DNA from: Prevotella lacticifex
GTDB lineage: Bacteria; Bacteroidota; Bacteroidia; Bacteroidales; Bacteroidaceae
Direction: 5' to 3'
DNA: 64,000 bases
NCBI RefSeq assembly: GCF_019973375.1
Contig: NZ_BPTV01000001.1
Span: 1,550,001 to 1,614,000, forward strand
Shown: positions 44,072 to 53,912 of the stretch, one piece after another
Layout of the letters: every line of letters starts with the position of its first letter
How positions within the stretch are numbered: position 1 is the first letter of the stretch
Notes under the pieces: model-generated
Seen by the model: only the letters and a program-made list of their open reading frames with translations
The model's database searches: none
What the model was told of the DNA's origin: nothing
Position numbers and translations under genes: made by a program

Positions 44072-44896
44072 ATGCTTATTGATTATAAAAATGTAAATGT
44101 CTACCAAGAGGATAAACTCATCCTCAAGGATGTCAACATACAAGCTGATAAAGGTGACTTCATTTACCTCATAGGAAAGGTGGGATCCGGAAAAAGCTCC
44201 CTGTTGAAGACTATGTACTGTGAACTGGATGTTGACAAGGATGATGTTGATAAGGCGGAGGTCCTCGGACAGAGCGTCGTCGACATCAAGCGTAAGGATG
44301 TGCCGGCTTTGCGCAGGCAGATGGGTATCATCTTTCAGGACTTCCAACTCCTGCATGACAGGACCGTATACCGTAATCTCCGGTTTGTTCTTCGTGCCAC
44401 GGGATGGACTGATCGCGAAGCTATTGATGCCCGAATCGACCAGGTTCTTAATGAGGTGGGAATGGCCGACAAACGCGATAAGATGCCTCATGAGCTCTCG
44501 GGTGGTGAGCAGCAGCGTATTGCGATAGCAAGGGCTATACTCAACAAGCCCAAAATCATTATCGCTGATGAGCCTACCGGTAATCTTGATCCCGATACAG
44601 CCACACGCATTGTGGAGCTGTTGCGCAACCAGTGTGAGACGGGTGCCGCTGTCATCATGTCGACGCATAACATTCATCTGCTCAGTAAGTTCCCCGGAAT
44701 CGTTTACAGATGCCAGAAAGGAACGTTTACAAATGTCACGGACGAGTATTTCTCAACTCGTCCTGCGGGTACTAATCCCGTTGCTGACACGAATGCAGAG
44801 GCTATTGATTTCGTCGATGAAGATTCTTCCAACGACACGGATGTCGATGATAATGCCGACATTGCCGTAGGAGAAATCGTTGAGGAGGAAAAATAA
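44072..44896 (+). CDS. ftsE: FtsE-like cell division ABC transporter ATPase
   Basis: This 274-residue ABC ATPase has Walker A GKVGSGKSS, Q-loop IIFQDFQLLHDRTVYRNL, signature LSGGEQQR and Walker B IIIADEPTGNLDPDT, all typical of FtsE/LolD-type ATPases. An acidic C-terminal tail of about 50 residues (VDEDSSNDTDVDDNADIA) is an addition to the usual 220-230 residues. No ftsX is adjacent. It is embedded between his and lysine genes, so its placement in this operon is probably not functional. Confidence 0.88.
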   Translation: MLIDYKNVNVYQEDKLILKDVNIQADKGDFIYLIGKVGSGKSSLLKTMYCELDVDKDDVDKAEVLGQSVVDIKRKDVPALRRQMGIIFQDFQLLHDRTVYRNLRFVLRATGWTDREAIDARIDQVLNEVGMADKRDKMPHELSGGEQQRIAIARAILNKPKIIIADEPTGNLDPDTATRIVELLRNQCETGAAVIMSTHNIHLLSKFPGIVYRCQKGTFTNVTDEYFSTRPAGTNPVADTNAEAIDFVDEDSSNDTDVDDNADIAVGEIVEEEK

Positions 44897-44933
44897 ATAC
44901 TATTGTAGAATAAAAAACAAAGTCATCATAATT

Positions 44934-46259
44934 ATGAAGGTAATGAAGTTTGGAGGTACCTCGGTTGGTACTCCTCAGAGAATGAAGAATGTAGCCGACC
45001 TCATCACAAAGTCGGGTGAGCCTACGTTCGTGGTGCTGTCGGCAATGAGCGGTACAACAAACTCATTGATTGAAATCAGTGATTATCTGTACAAGAAAAA
45101 TCCTGAAGGTGCGAATGAAGTTATCAACAACCTTGAGAAGAAATACATGAAACATGTTGAGGAGCTCTTCTCTACAGACGAATATAAAGAGCGCACTCGT
45201 CAGTTTCTGCTTGAGGAATTCGACTACCTAAGGAGTTTTACCAAGGATCTCTTTACTTCGTTTGAGGCTAAGAGTATCGTTGCTCAGGGTGAGGTTATGA
45301 GTACCAATATGGTGACTAACTACCTTCTTGAGAACGGAATAAAGGCTATACTGCTCAACGCTCTCGACTTTATGCGCACAGACAAGAACGCTGAGCCCGA
45401 CACCCAGTATATCAAGGAGAAACTTGAGAAGATTCTTGATGAGAACAAAGGTTATCAAATATATATCACTCAGGGCTTTGTATGCCGCAACGCTTATGGT
45501 GAGGTCGACAATCTGCAGCGTGGTGGAAGTGATTATACGGCATCGCTTGTAGGTGCAGCCATCGGAGCTGACGAAATTCAGATATGGACTGACATTGACG
45601 GTATGCACAACAACGATCCCCGTGTGGTCGACAAGACGGAGGCTGTTCATCAGCTCAACTTCGAGGAGGCATCAGAGTTGGCCTATTTTGGTGCCAAGAT
45701 TCTACATCCTACCTGTGTGCAACCAGCTAAATATGCGGGGATTCCCGTTCGTTTAAAGAATACTATGGACCCTGAGGCCGATGGCACAATCATCGATAAC
45801 GTGCTCGTCAGAGGAAAAATCAAGGCCGTCGCTGCCAAGGATAATATCACGGCTATCAAGATAAAGTCAAGTCGTATGCTCGGTGCAAGCGGATTCTTAC
45901 GCAAGGTTTTTGAAATTTTTGAGAGTTATCAGACATCCATCGACATGATTGCCACAAGCGAGGTTGGTGTTTCGATGACCATCGACGACGACAGCCACCT
46001 TGACGACATTGTTGACGAGCTCAAGAAATATGGTACCGTTACCGTCGATGTCGACATGTGCATAATCTGTGTTGTCGGCGACCTCGACTGGAGCAATATC
46101 GGCTTTGAGACTCTTGCAGCCGATGCTTTAAAGGATATTCCCGTACGGATGATTTCTTATGGAGGCAGCAACTACAATATCTCATTCCTCATTCGTGAGG
46201 CCGACAAGAAGCGTACGCTTCAGAGCTTGAGCGACACTCTCTTCAATAATAATAAATAA
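44934..46259 (+). CDS. lysC: Aspartate kinase (monofunctional)
   Basis: This 441-residue protein starts with the kinase motif MKVMKFGGTSVGTPQRMKNV. The catalytic domain includes FVVLSAMSGTTNSL, RGGSDYTASLVGAAIGADEI and ELAYFGAKILHPTC. Two C-terminal ACT domains (from about residue 300) allow feedback control. It phosphorylates aspartate, the first step towards lysine, threonine and methionine. The start at 44934 is chosen because upstream codons overlap ftsE and lack homology. lysA follows, suggesting a role in lysine or diaminopimelate supply. Confidence 0.95.
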   Translation: MKVMKFGGTSVGTPQRMKNVADLITKSGEPTFVVLSAMSGTTNSLIEISDYLYKKNPEGANEVINNLEKKYMKHVEELFSTDEYKERTRQFLLEEFDYLRSFTKDLFTSFEAKSIVAQGEVMSTNMVTNYLLENGIKAILLNALDFMRTDKNAEPDTQYIKEKLEKILDENKGYQIYITQGFVCRNAYGEVDNLQRGGSDYTASLVGAAIGADEIQIWTDIDGMHNNDPRVVDKTEAVHQLNFEEASELAYFGAKILHPTCVQPAKYAGIPVRLKNTMDPEADGTIIDNVLVRGKIKAVAAKDNITAIKIKSSRMLGASGFLRKVFEIFESYQTSIDMIATSEVGVSMTIDDDSHLDDIVDELKKYGTVTVDVDMCIICVVGDLDWSNIGFETLAADALKDIPVRMISYGGSNYNISFLIREADKKRTLQSLSDTLFNNNK

Positions 46260-46267
46260 GCAAAAGA

Positions 46268-46296
46268 ATCCCAGACGGCAAACTGTCGTCTGGGAT
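46268..46296 (+). other. Hairpin between lysC and lysA
   Basis: ATCCCAGACGGCA and TGTCGTCTGGGAT form a 13-bp stem (one G-T pair) with loop AAC, 9 bp after the lysC stop. There is no T run after it, so it is more likely an mRNA-stabilising or processing hairpin than a terminator. Confidence 0.65.
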
Positions 46297-46315
46297 ATAA
46301 GAGGATAACAAAAAA

Positions 46316-47485
46316 ATGAAAGGTAAATTCCCGGTAGAGAAGTTTGAAAAGGTCAGGACACCTTTTTATTATTATGACACCGACTTGCTGCGGCAGACGT
46401 TAAGTGCCATTAACTCAGAGACTGGCAAGTATAATGACTTCTATGTTCATTATGCCATTAAAGCCAATGCCAATCCAAAGGTGCTGAAAATAATCAGTCA
46501 GTCCGGTTTGGGTGCTGACTGCGTTAGTGGCGGGGAGATTCAAAGATGTCTCGAAACAGGATTCTCACCAAAGAAAATCGTCTATGCCGGAGTCGGAAAA
46601 GCTGATTGGGAGATAAACCTTGGACTTGATAAGAACATCTTCTGCTTTAACGTGGAGAGTGTGGCCGAGCTCGAGGTTATCAACGAGCTTGCGGCAAAGA
46701 AGGGAAAAGTGGCACGAGTGTGCTTCCGAATCAATCCAGATGTCGGAGCCCATACAAACGCGAAAATAACCACGGGACTTGCCGAAAATAAGTTCGGCAT
46801 TGCCATGCGAGATATGGAACCGGCTATTGCAGAGGCAGCGCGCATGGAGAATATCAAGTTCGTTGGTCTCCATTTCCATATAGGGTCGCAAATCCTTGAT
46901 ATGGGAGACTTCTCCGCTCTGTGCAATCGGATTAACAATATCCTCGATGAATTGGATAAGAAACACATCAAAGTGGAGAATATCAATGTCGGTGGTGGTC
47001 TTGGCATTGACTATCAGCATCCTAACCGCATGCCGATACCGGATTTTGAAGCTTACTTCAGCACTTATGCGCGACATCTGAAACTACGTCCCGGACAGAA
47101 GCTGCATTTCGAGCTCGGACGCTCCGTTGTCGGACAGATGGGCTCTCTCATTACCCGGTGTCTGTACGTAAAGCAGGGAACAGCCAAGCAGTTCGCTATT
47201 GTTGATGCAGGAATGTCCGATCTCATCCGGCCGGCACTCTATCAGGCTTATCACAAAATAGAAAATATCACCAGTGACGAGCCGCTGTCGACATATGATG
47301 TCGTAGGACCAATATGTGAGTCGAGTGATGTTTTTGCGAAGGCTATCGACATCAACAAAACCCATCGCGGCGACCTGTTGGCAATACGCTCTGCCGGTGC
47401 TTATGGCGAGATTATGGCAAGCCAGTATAATTGTAGGAAACTGCCTGAGGGCTATATTACGGAGGATCTTGTTGAGAACGAGTAA
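46316..47485 (+). CDS. lysA: Diaminopimelate decarboxylase
   Basis: This 389-residue PLP enzyme of fold type III carries the PLP lysine in VHYAIKANANPKVL, glycine-rich phosphate-binding NVGGGLGIDY, HFHIGSQI, and the second-domain Cys-Glu-Ser motif GPICESSDVFA. It converts meso-diaminopimelate to lysine. It overlaps the following glycosyltransferase gene by 1 bp (TAATG). Confidence 0.96.
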   Translation: MKGKFPVEKFEKVRTPFYYYDTDLLRQTLSAINSETGKYNDFYVHYAIKANANPKVLKIISQSGLGADCVSGGEIQRCLETGFSPKKIVYAGVGKADWEINLGLDKNIFCFNVESVAELEVINELAAKKGKVARVCFRINPDVGAHTNAKITTGLAENKFGIAMRDMEPAIAEAARMENIKFVGLHFHIGSQILDMGDFSALCNRINNILDELDKKHIKVENINVGGGLGIDYQHPNRMPIPDFEAYFSTYARHLKLRPGQKLHFELGRSVVGQMGSLITRCLYVKQGTAKQFAIVDAGMSDLIRPALYQAYHKIENITSDEPLSTYDVVGPICESSDVFAKAIDINKTHRGDLLAIRSAGAYGEIMASQYNCRKLPEGYITEDLVENE

Positions 47486-48663
47486 TGATTACATTTGACA
47501 ATCTATCTCTTATCATTGGAGGTGTTGTGCTCTTTCTGGCGCTTTTAACGCCGTGGATAAACATCTTCGTGCGCCGGCCGTCGGTTCCCTATGCTTCTGA
47601 TGATGCATCTGAGGACGAGCAGGACAACGGTTCGGAGCATGACAGATACCCAGACATCAGCATAATCATCACTCCCCACGACAATGCACGTGAGCTCGAG
47701 GAGAATCTGCCGGCATTTTTAAGCCAGGACTATCCGGGAAATTTCAAGGTTATTGTTGTGGCTTGGAAAAGCGATTCCGATGATGAGGACGTACTGAAAC
47801 GTTACAGCTCTGACCCTCATCTATATACGACATATATACCCGACAGCTCACGATATATGAGCCGGAAGAAATTAGCTATTACCATTGGCGTCAAAGCGGC
47901 TCAGACAGAGTGGGTTATCATGACCGACATCACCTCGCGTCCCGACTCCGGTCAGTGGCTGAAGGCAATGGCCGCTCACTGCAATGAGGGCAACAGACTG
48001 GTTATCGGATATTCGCGCTACGCTGAGGAAACATCCGACTTTCGCCAATTCGAACGGCTTGTGACCGATTTCTACCTTATGAGGGAGACGCAGAGGGGAC
48101 GTACTTACCGCTGCAACAGCACTTGTCTGGCTTTCCGTAAGAGCGATTTCGTAAGGGAAGAGGGATTCCGCGGGAATCTGAAATACTTACGTGGAGAGTA
48201 CGACTTCATGGCCAATAAATACGCTCAGCCAATGGCTGTGGCCCTTGAGGCCGACCCCGAGACTGGCTGGATGACAGAGCAGGAGCCAACCGACAAGGAG
48301 TGGAGAAACAAACATCTGTTTTATATCGAGAACCGGCGTCATCTGACTGGCTCTGCCCGCCACCGTCTGCCGATAATCATTGACCAGATAGCATTGTATA
48401 TCAACTATATAGCCATCATCGGCTGTGCTATATTCGGTTTCATGACGAACCGGCTAATCCTCGTTGCAGCCGCTGCCCTGGCACTCGTGATAACATTGAT
48501 TATCAGGACCGCCGTAGCTTCGAGGGCTATGAAGGCGTGGATGACTGATATTCCGGCTTGGAAAACTGTAGCCTATGAGATTGGACTGGGGCTCTCGTGG
48601 CTGTCGTATAAGGTGAGATATATGCATGCTGACAAGAATGATTTTATCAGCCATAAAATTTGA
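47485..48663 (+). CDS. Membrane-anchored family 2 glycosyltransferase
   Basis: This 392-residue protein has an N-terminal membrane helix (SLIIGGVVLFLALLTPWINI), a GT-A domain (about 55-280: DISIIITPHDNARELEENLP, FLSQDYPGNFKVIVV, VIMTDITSRPDSGQW with the DxD-like site) and two or three C-terminal membrane helices (about 295-345). It is a processive or membrane-associated GT2 enzyme; the donor and acceptor are unknown. It is translationally coupled to lysA and followed 5 bp later by a second glycosyltransferase-like gene, suggesting a joint role in surface glycan synthesis. Confidence 0.85.
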   Translation: MITFDNLSLIIGGVVLFLALLTPWINIFVRRPSVPYASDDASEDEQDNGSEHDRYPDISIIITPHDNARELEENLPAFLSQDYPGNFKVIVVAWKSDSDDEDVLKRYSSDPHLYTTYIPDSSRYMSRKKLAITIGVKAAQTEWVIMTDITSRPDSGQWLKAMAAHCNEGNRLVIGYSRYAEETSDFRQFERLVTDFYLMRETQRGRTYRCNSTCLAFRKSDFVREEGFRGNLKYLRGEYDFMANKYAQPMAVALEADPETGWMTEQEPTDKEWRNKHLFYIENRRHLTGSARHRLPIIIDQIALYINYIAIIGCAIFGFMTNRLILVAAAALALVITLIIRTAVASRAMKAWMTDIPAWKTVAYEIGLGLSWLSYKVRYMHADKNDFISHKI

Positions 48664-48668
48664 TTGAA

Positions 48669-49820
48669 ATGAAAATACTTAACTACATACATGAATTAAA
48701 AGACAATGACTTGATGAGCGATTGTCTTCGAGCCGTCGTAGCCGGACTTCAGACTAAGGCTGAAGTGTATGTAGCCACACGTAAGGATGATGTCAGGAAG
48801 ATGCTTGACGAGCACCATCCCGACATCATTCATATTCATGGAGCATGGGACTATAATGCTTATAAACTCATGCTTTCAGTCCAAAAGCAGGGCTATGCCG
48901 TTGTTCTGTCACCGCAGTTCGAACTTGGCATCTACAGTATGCGCCACGAGCAGAAACTGCGCAAGAAGGTTGAAACAATCCATTATCAGAAGTGGATGGT
49001 GCAGCATGCTGAGGCTTTAATAGCCGTTTCCGACGAAGAAAAGAATGAACTCCTTGCTTTGGGATGGCAGAAGCGTATTGACGTAGCTCAGTCGTCAGTT
49101 CTCGACAATAGCGTTACACTTGATACGCAATGCTCACTGCTACTGAAAATCTACGCGAAAGTTATCGACAGCCGCTATCGTAAGTTGATGAGCGACAGCG
49201 AGAAAGAGGCTGTCAGCTCATTGATTCATGTAGGTATGGCCCACGACGAGACGATGCCTCTGCTCGACAGCGAGCGCATCCTTACCTTGCGCAATCTGCG
49301 ACCCGAACAGTGGCGACGCATTCTTCTCTTTGGCGACGATGAGGACATACGTGGAATCATCAGTGCCGGTGCACAGAAAATGCAGATAGAAATTCCTTCT
49401 ATCGACACTTCAAAAATCTGGCGTTATCCCGTGGAGAAAACGAAAGTTAAAGGACTTCTTCCCGACAAAAAGCTCAACAGCGGTAGCCGACCTTCGGAGA
49501 AGAAGATAAATAACACCATCGACGGCGACAGTGAGGAGCTCCGGCAGATAACGATAATGCTCGTCAATGCGCGCACTCTGCTGCGTAACGGACAGATGAG
49601 CGTACGCCATCTTGCTGATTTATACGAAGTTATAAAGTATCTCGATTACGATGAGGACCGCCTTGTCACGATAACAAAAGAATTGAAAATGAGAAAATTC
49701 CTGCGTAGAATGTTGCAGGTGCTCGCTGATAAGGTGTACCTTGAAGAAGGATTCCAACCCGATGGACCCGTAAACGACCGCACAACGCGAAAGATAGAGA
49801 GTAGAATCTTCTCTACCTGA
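48669..49820 (+). CDS. GT4-like protein (glycosyltransferase N-terminal fold) of uncertain activity
   Basis: The 383-residue protein begins MKILNYIHELKDNDLMSDCL and has a GT-B N-terminal half (DIIHIHGAWDYNAYKLMLSV, VVLSPQFELGIYSMRHEQKL, HAEALIAVSDEEKNELLALG) typical of GT4 enzymes. The C-terminal half does not show the usual GT4 nucleotide-sugar motif (E-x7-E region), being instead polar and helical (about 250-383). It may be a divergent or inactive glycosyltransferase partner of the upstream GT2. The ATG at 48669 is used rather than the TTG at 48660. Confidence 0.72.
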   Translation: MKILNYIHELKDNDLMSDCLRAVVAGLQTKAEVYVATRKDDVRKMLDEHHPDIIHIHGAWDYNAYKLMLSVQKQGYAVVLSPQFELGIYSMRHEQKLRKKVETIHYQKWMVQHAEALIAVSDEEKNELLALGWQKRIDVAQSSVLDNSVTLDTQCSLLLKIYAKVIDSRYRKLMSDSEKEAVSSLIHVGMAHDETMPLLDSERILTLRNLRPEQWRRILLFGDDEDIRGIISAGAQKMQIEIPSIDTSKIWRYPVEKTKVKGLLPDKKLNSGSRPSEKKINNTIDGDSEELRQITIMLVNARTLLRNGQMSVRHLADLYEVIKYLDYDEDRLVTITKELKMRKFLRRMLQVLADKVYLEEGFQPDGPVNDRTTRKIESRIFST

Positions 49821-49862
49821 CTACGTTACCGATAACAACTACTGCTTAAAAACTAAGACACT

Positions 49863-51854
49863 ATGAACAAATTTGACAAAGACATTCGCTATCTTCAATT
49901 GCTTTCCACCTCATTCCCTACAATTGCCGAGGCCAGTACCGAGATTATAAACCTCCAGGCAATACTCAATCTGCCAAAGGGAACGGAGCATTTTCTTGCT
50001 GATATCCATGGTGAGTATGAGGCTTTTCAGCATGTGCTGAAGAACGCTTCGGGAAACATCAAGCGTAAGGTTAATGAGCTTTTTGGCAATACCCTGCGTG
50101 AGGCCGAGAAGAGGGAGCTGTGCACCCTTATTTACTATCCCGAGCAGAAACTCGAGATTGTCAAAGCCGATGAGCCCGATATCAACGACTGGTATAACAT
50201 TTCCATTCACCATCTGGTGCTTGTCTGCCGCGATGTATCGAGCAAGTACACACGCTCTAAAGTCAGGAAGAATCTTCCCGACGACTTCTCATATATCATT
50301 CAGGAGCTGCTCCACGAGCGTACCGACGACAAGGATAAGTCGGATTACGTCAGTGCCATCATCAAGACCATTATCACTACGGGCTGCGCCGACGACTTTA
50401 TTATTGCTATATGCAATGTCATTCAGCGACTGATTATCGACCAACTGCATATTCTTGGCGATGTTTACGACCGTGGTCCCGGAGCCCACGTCGTTATGGA
50501 CACTCTCTGCCGCTACCACAGCTGGGACATTCAGTGGGGCAATCACGATGTGCTGTGGATGGGCGCTGCCGCCGGAAACGATGCTTGTATTTGCAATGTC
50601 ATCCGGATAGCACTGCGATATGGCAATATGGCTACACTCGAGGATGGATATGGCATCAACCTTATTCCACTCGCAACTTTCGCAATGGAGGCCTACAAGG
50701 GCGATCCTTGCACTGAGTTCATACCCAAAAATGCCCATGAGAATGGTCTCACCGAAAAGCAGCTCCGGCTTAACGCACAGATGCATAAGGCCATCAGCGT
50801 CATCCAGTTTAAGGTGGAGGCTCAGTTGTTCGAGAAACATCCGCAGTGGAAAATGACCGACAGATGTCTGCTGAAAGCCATTGACTATAAGGCCGGTACG
50901 TGCTATATCGACGGGAAATTATATAAGATGCGGTCATGCCATTTTCCTACTGTCAACCCGGAATGTCCTCTTGAACTCACTGAGCAGGAAAAGATTGTCA
51001 TGGACAAGCTTAATCATTCATTCCGCGTCAGCGACAAATTGCACATGCATGTGCGGGCTCTGCTGACGCATGGATGCATGTACAAGATTACGAACAACAA
51101 TCTTCTCTTCCATGCCTCAATTCCTCTCAATGCCGACGGAACACTGAAGGAAGTCGAGATTTTTCCAGGAAGAAAATACAAGGGTCAGGAGCTGATGCAT
51201 CATACCGGAATGATCATAAGGACTGCGTTTCAGAACGACAGTCAGAAGATGGAGCAGGAATATGCCCGCGACTACTTCCTCTACCTTTGGTGCGGTCCCG
51301 ATTCACCATTGTTCGACAAGAGCAAGATGGCGACATTCGAGCGTTACTTCATTGAGGATAAGGCTACTCATGAGGAAAAGAAGGGCAATTACTTTGTCTT
51401 GCGAGACGATCCGAAAATCGTCGACAGCATCATGGATGCTTTCGGCATGACAGGCTCTAACCGCCACATCATCAACGGACACGTGCCAGTGAGGGCTGTG
51501 AAGGGCGAGAACCCCATTAAAGCCAACGGAAAGCTCATGGTCATCGATGGCGGATTTTCAAGGGCGTACCATAAGGACACTGGAATCGCCGGTTACACAC
51601 TGATATATCACAGTCGCGGATTCCAGCTTGTCCAGCATGAGCCGTTCACAAGTGCGGAGGAGGCCATAAGGAATGGTACCGACATTAAGGGCACTACGCA
51701 GATTGTCGAGTTCAATCAGCGGCGGCTGCGAGTGGCCGATACCGACAAGGGCATAGAGATTCGGCGACAGATTACCGACCTCGAACAACTACTCTATGCT
51801 TATCGTCATGGCATCATACCGGAGAAAGAGGGAAAAATAAAGGTTAAGATGTAG
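49863..51854 (+). CDS. fbp: Fructose-1,6-bisphosphatase, class III
   Basis: This 663-residue protein has the size and motifs of the class III enzyme, a calcineurin-like phosphoesterase: LADIHGEYEAF, LGDVYDRGPGAHVVMD, WGNHDVLWMGAAAGND, and INGHVPVRAVKGENPI with VIDGGFSRAYHKDTGIAGYT near the end. It hydrolyses fructose 1,6-bisphosphate in gluconeogenesis. It is last in the rightward run and is followed by palindrome array C. Confidence 0.96.
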   Translation: MNKFDKDIRYLQLLSTSFPTIAEASTEIINLQAILNLPKGTEHFLADIHGEYEAFQHVLKNASGNIKRKVNELFGNTLREAEKRELCTLIYYPEQKLEIVKADEPDINDWYNISIHHLVLVCRDVSSKYTRSKVRKNLPDDFSYIIQELLHERTDDKDKSDYVSAIIKTIITTGCADDFIIAICNVIQRLIIDQLHILGDVYDRGPGAHVVMDTLCRYHSWDIQWGNHDVLWMGAAAGNDACICNVIRIALRYGNMATLEDGYGINLIPLATFAMEAYKGDPCTEFIPKNAHENGLTEKQLRLNAQMHKAISVIQFKVEAQLFEKHPQWKMTDRCLLKAIDYKAGTCYIDGKLYKMRSCHFPTVNPECPLELTEQEKIVMDKLNHSFRVSDKLHMHVRALLTHGCMYKITNNNLLFHASIPLNADGTLKEVEIFPGRKYKGQELMHHTGMIIRTAFQNDSQKMEQEYARDYFLYLWCGPDSPLFDKSKMATFERYFIEDKATHEEKKGNYFVLRDDPKIVDSIMDAFGMTGSNRHIINGHVPVRAVKGENPIKANGKLMVIDGGFSRAYHKDTGIAGYTLIYHSRGFQLVQHEPFTSAEEAIRNGTDIKGTTQIVEFNQRRLRVADTDKGIEIRRQITDLEQLLYAYRHGIIPEKEGKIKVKM

Positions 51855-51928
51855 GTCCTTCTTGCAGTCAATTGCTGACAAGGAAAATACACCCTGATTG
51901 AATCAAAATACTTTACACCGAAACAATA

Positions 51929-52023
51929 CATATCGTTTGGGCTTCCCAAACGGGCCGTTTCGCACTCTGAAACGGTTCGTTTTGCAAGCCGAAACGGGCT
52001 GTTTTGGAATGCCAAATGATATG
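51929..52023. repeat. Palindrome array C (15-bp palindromes, 7-bp linkers)
   Basis: Three 15-bp units lie at 51947-51961, 51969-51983 and 51991-52005, with linkers GGCTTCC, GCACTCT, GCAAGCC and GGAATGC. Outer half units CATATCGTTTG (51929) and CAAATGATATG (ending 52023) are themselves inverted repeats with one mismatch. The surrounding gap between fbp and the convergent OmpP1 gene (51855-52298) holds only this array and the terminator at 52218. Confidence 0.93.
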
Positions 52024-52217
52024 TTTTTGCAACGCGTTGATTATCAATGAGTAAGCGGGATGATTTATTTGACCTTATATTCTGAATTTTCCTTACAACT
52101 TTTATACGATGTTCAGCCTCATGCTAAAGGCTTATAAGCTGCGTCAGAAGTTGAGAGAAAGAGGAAAAATTAGTCATCGATGCTGTTTGGCAGTTGCCCA
52201 GTAGCTGATGATGGACA

Positions 52218-52255
52218 AACAAAAAGCCTTGTCCTCAGCATGTGAAGACAAGGCT
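52218..52255 (-). terminator. Terminator of the OmpP1-type gene
   Basis: On the minus strand AGCCTTGTC and GACAAGGCT (52255-52247 and 52233-52225) form a perfect 9-bp stem followed by TTTTTG. Confidence 0.85.
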
Positions 52256-52298
52256 ATAATTATGCTCTGAAAGATTCAATCCTGCTTACGAAGAGAAT

Positions 52299-53846
52299 CT
52301 AAAAGTTATAACCGATGGTAAGCAAGAGCTGCGAGCGGTTGTTCTTAACCTCGCACGATGTGGGGATATTATCCTCCGGACTTGCTGTTGCCGTATTCTC
52401 AATGTAGCTGGCGAAAGGATAGAAGTCACCCTTCTGACAGCTGTACTGATAAGCGAGGTCGAAGTTCCACTTCTGTACGTTATAGCCTAAACCAAAGGTA
52501 AAGCGGTTTGTAGCCTTCCAGTTGGTGTAGTCGGCTGTTGAACTGTAGTAGATGCCGTTAGAATAGACTGGGTTGCCATTCTGAAGGAATCCCTTTACAC
52601 CCGACTTCTCGTACATCGGACTGACATAGTTGTAGCCGAAACGGATGGCAAAGTCCTTGACTGGCTTCACCTCAGCACCGAGCTTCAATGTGCTTACACC
52701 CTTGAGGGTCTGCGATGTGTGACGGTTCATCTCGGCGTCCTTATGACTTGTCTCCACGCCGTCATAATAGCCCCACTCGTCCCAGTAGTAATCGACACCA
52801 TCGTTGATGCGGGTCTTCATTGAGCTGTAGTCGGCATACTCGTAAGTAGCGCCGAGGGCGAGATAGTTGCCCACGGTGTGACCTAACGAAAATCCGAACT
52901 TCCATGGAGTGGTAATCTTGTAGTCGTACGACTCGTTAGGGTCATTGTCGTTGACAGCATACTGGTTCTTTCCGTCACCTATGGTACTGTAGTTCTCAGT
53001 TGTGAGGTCGTACCACGTAGGTGTTTTCACATAGATACCGAAGCGGAATGGCGAGGTTTCTATTGGGCGGACAATGACACCGGCGGTAACATCGAATCCC
53101 GTTCCGTAGATATGGCGGTGATCAGTGTAGTAGATGGGGTAGGTGTTGAGGGTCTCGTTGTACCATCCGTCATGTGTATAGTGCACGTCCTTAATTCCGA
53201 AAGTTACTCCGAGGTAGACGCGGTCCTGTATGTTTCCGCTGATGTTGAAATCGTAGTTGCCGATATATCCTGTGTGCTCACGCGACAGCATATAGTCGGT
53301 AGCGGGATAATTGGCCGAATCCTTCTTCATATTGAAGTAGTTGGCGTTGAGATGGTCGACCTGGCTGTAGGCACCGTCGCCGTTGTCGAAGGCACCGTTA
53401 CGCCACTTCTGATATGTCAGTTTGTTGCTCGACGCATTGTTAAGTCGTCCGGCAGAACCAAGGATGAAATCGAAGTTCCGGCTCTTGCTGTAGTTGAAAG
53501 CCAGATTGAGGAACGAGTTGTTGCGTCCGCGCATTGAGTAGACGAATCCGCCCTGGTCGAAACTGGCGTGGGTCTTGTCGCCGTTGGTATAGCCTGGCAC
53601 ACTGCCCTGTGTCACCAGTCCGCCGCTGACGGCAGCAGCGCTGTGGCGATAGAGTCCGATACCTGCCGGGTTCGTGCTGATAGTCGAAAGATCGGCACCG
53701 AGAGCCTCCATGGCACCGCCCATTCCAACGTAGCGTGCAGTACCGTTGAGGTCGGTGCCAGCGAGCTTGGCATTCTCATAAGTCTCCTGTGCAGCTGCTG
53801 GAAGGGCGACCATCGCAGCAGCCAACATTATATATTTTGCTTTCAT
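52299..53846 (-). CDS. OmpP1/FadL-type outer-membrane protein
   Basis: This 515-residue protein starts with a signal peptide (MKAKYIMLAAAMVALPAAAQ) and then ARYVGMGGAMEALGADLSTI followed by STNPAGIGLYR, the N-terminal hatch motif of the OmpP1/FadL/TodX family. The rest is a beta barrel ending SQLLLTIGYNF with a terminal Phe. These proteins transport hydrophobic compounds or act in secretion systems (PorV is a relative). The cargo is unknown. The Tyr/Gly-rich protein gene lies upstream on the same strand. Confidence 0.88.
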   Translation of the reverse strand: MKAKYIMLAAAMVALPAAAQETYENAKLAGTDLNGTARYVGMGGAMEALGADLSTISTNPAGIGLYRHSAAAVSGGLVTQGSVPGYTNGDKTHASFDQGGFVYSMRGRNNSFLNLAFNYSKSRNFDFILGSAGRLNNASSNKLTYQKWRNGAFDNGDGAYSQVDHLNANYFNMKKDSANYPATDYMLSREHTGYIGNYDFNISGNIQDRVYLGVTFGIKDVHYTHDGWYNETLNTYPIYYTDHRHIYGTGFDVTAGVIVRPIETSPFRFGIYVKTPTWYDLTTENYSTIGDGKNQYAVNDNDPNESYDYKITTPWKFGFSLGHTVGNYLALGATYEYADYSSMKTRINDGVDYYWDEWGYYDGVETSHKDAEMNRHTSQTLKGVSTLKLGAEVKPVKDFAIRFGYNYVSPMYEKSGVKGFLQNGNPVYSNGIYYSSTADYTNWKATNRFTFGLGYNVQKWNFDLAYQYSCQKGDFYPFASYIENTATASPEDNIPTSCEVKNNRSQLLLTIGYNF

Positions 53847-53912
53847 AATTCGTATTGATAAATAGCGTTGATAGATATATGATGAGTTAATCGCGTTGAA
53901 AGAACCGACGTT

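Noticed and set aside
46268..46296. Terminator splitting lysC from lysA
   Set aside because: The stem is strong but no T run follows in either direction, and lysA starts 20 bp later without a visible promoter.
52299..53846. Assignment as PorV of the type IX secretion system
   Set aside because: The hatch motif fits the whole OmpP1/FadL family. No other type IX component is in the window, so the narrower name is not supported.
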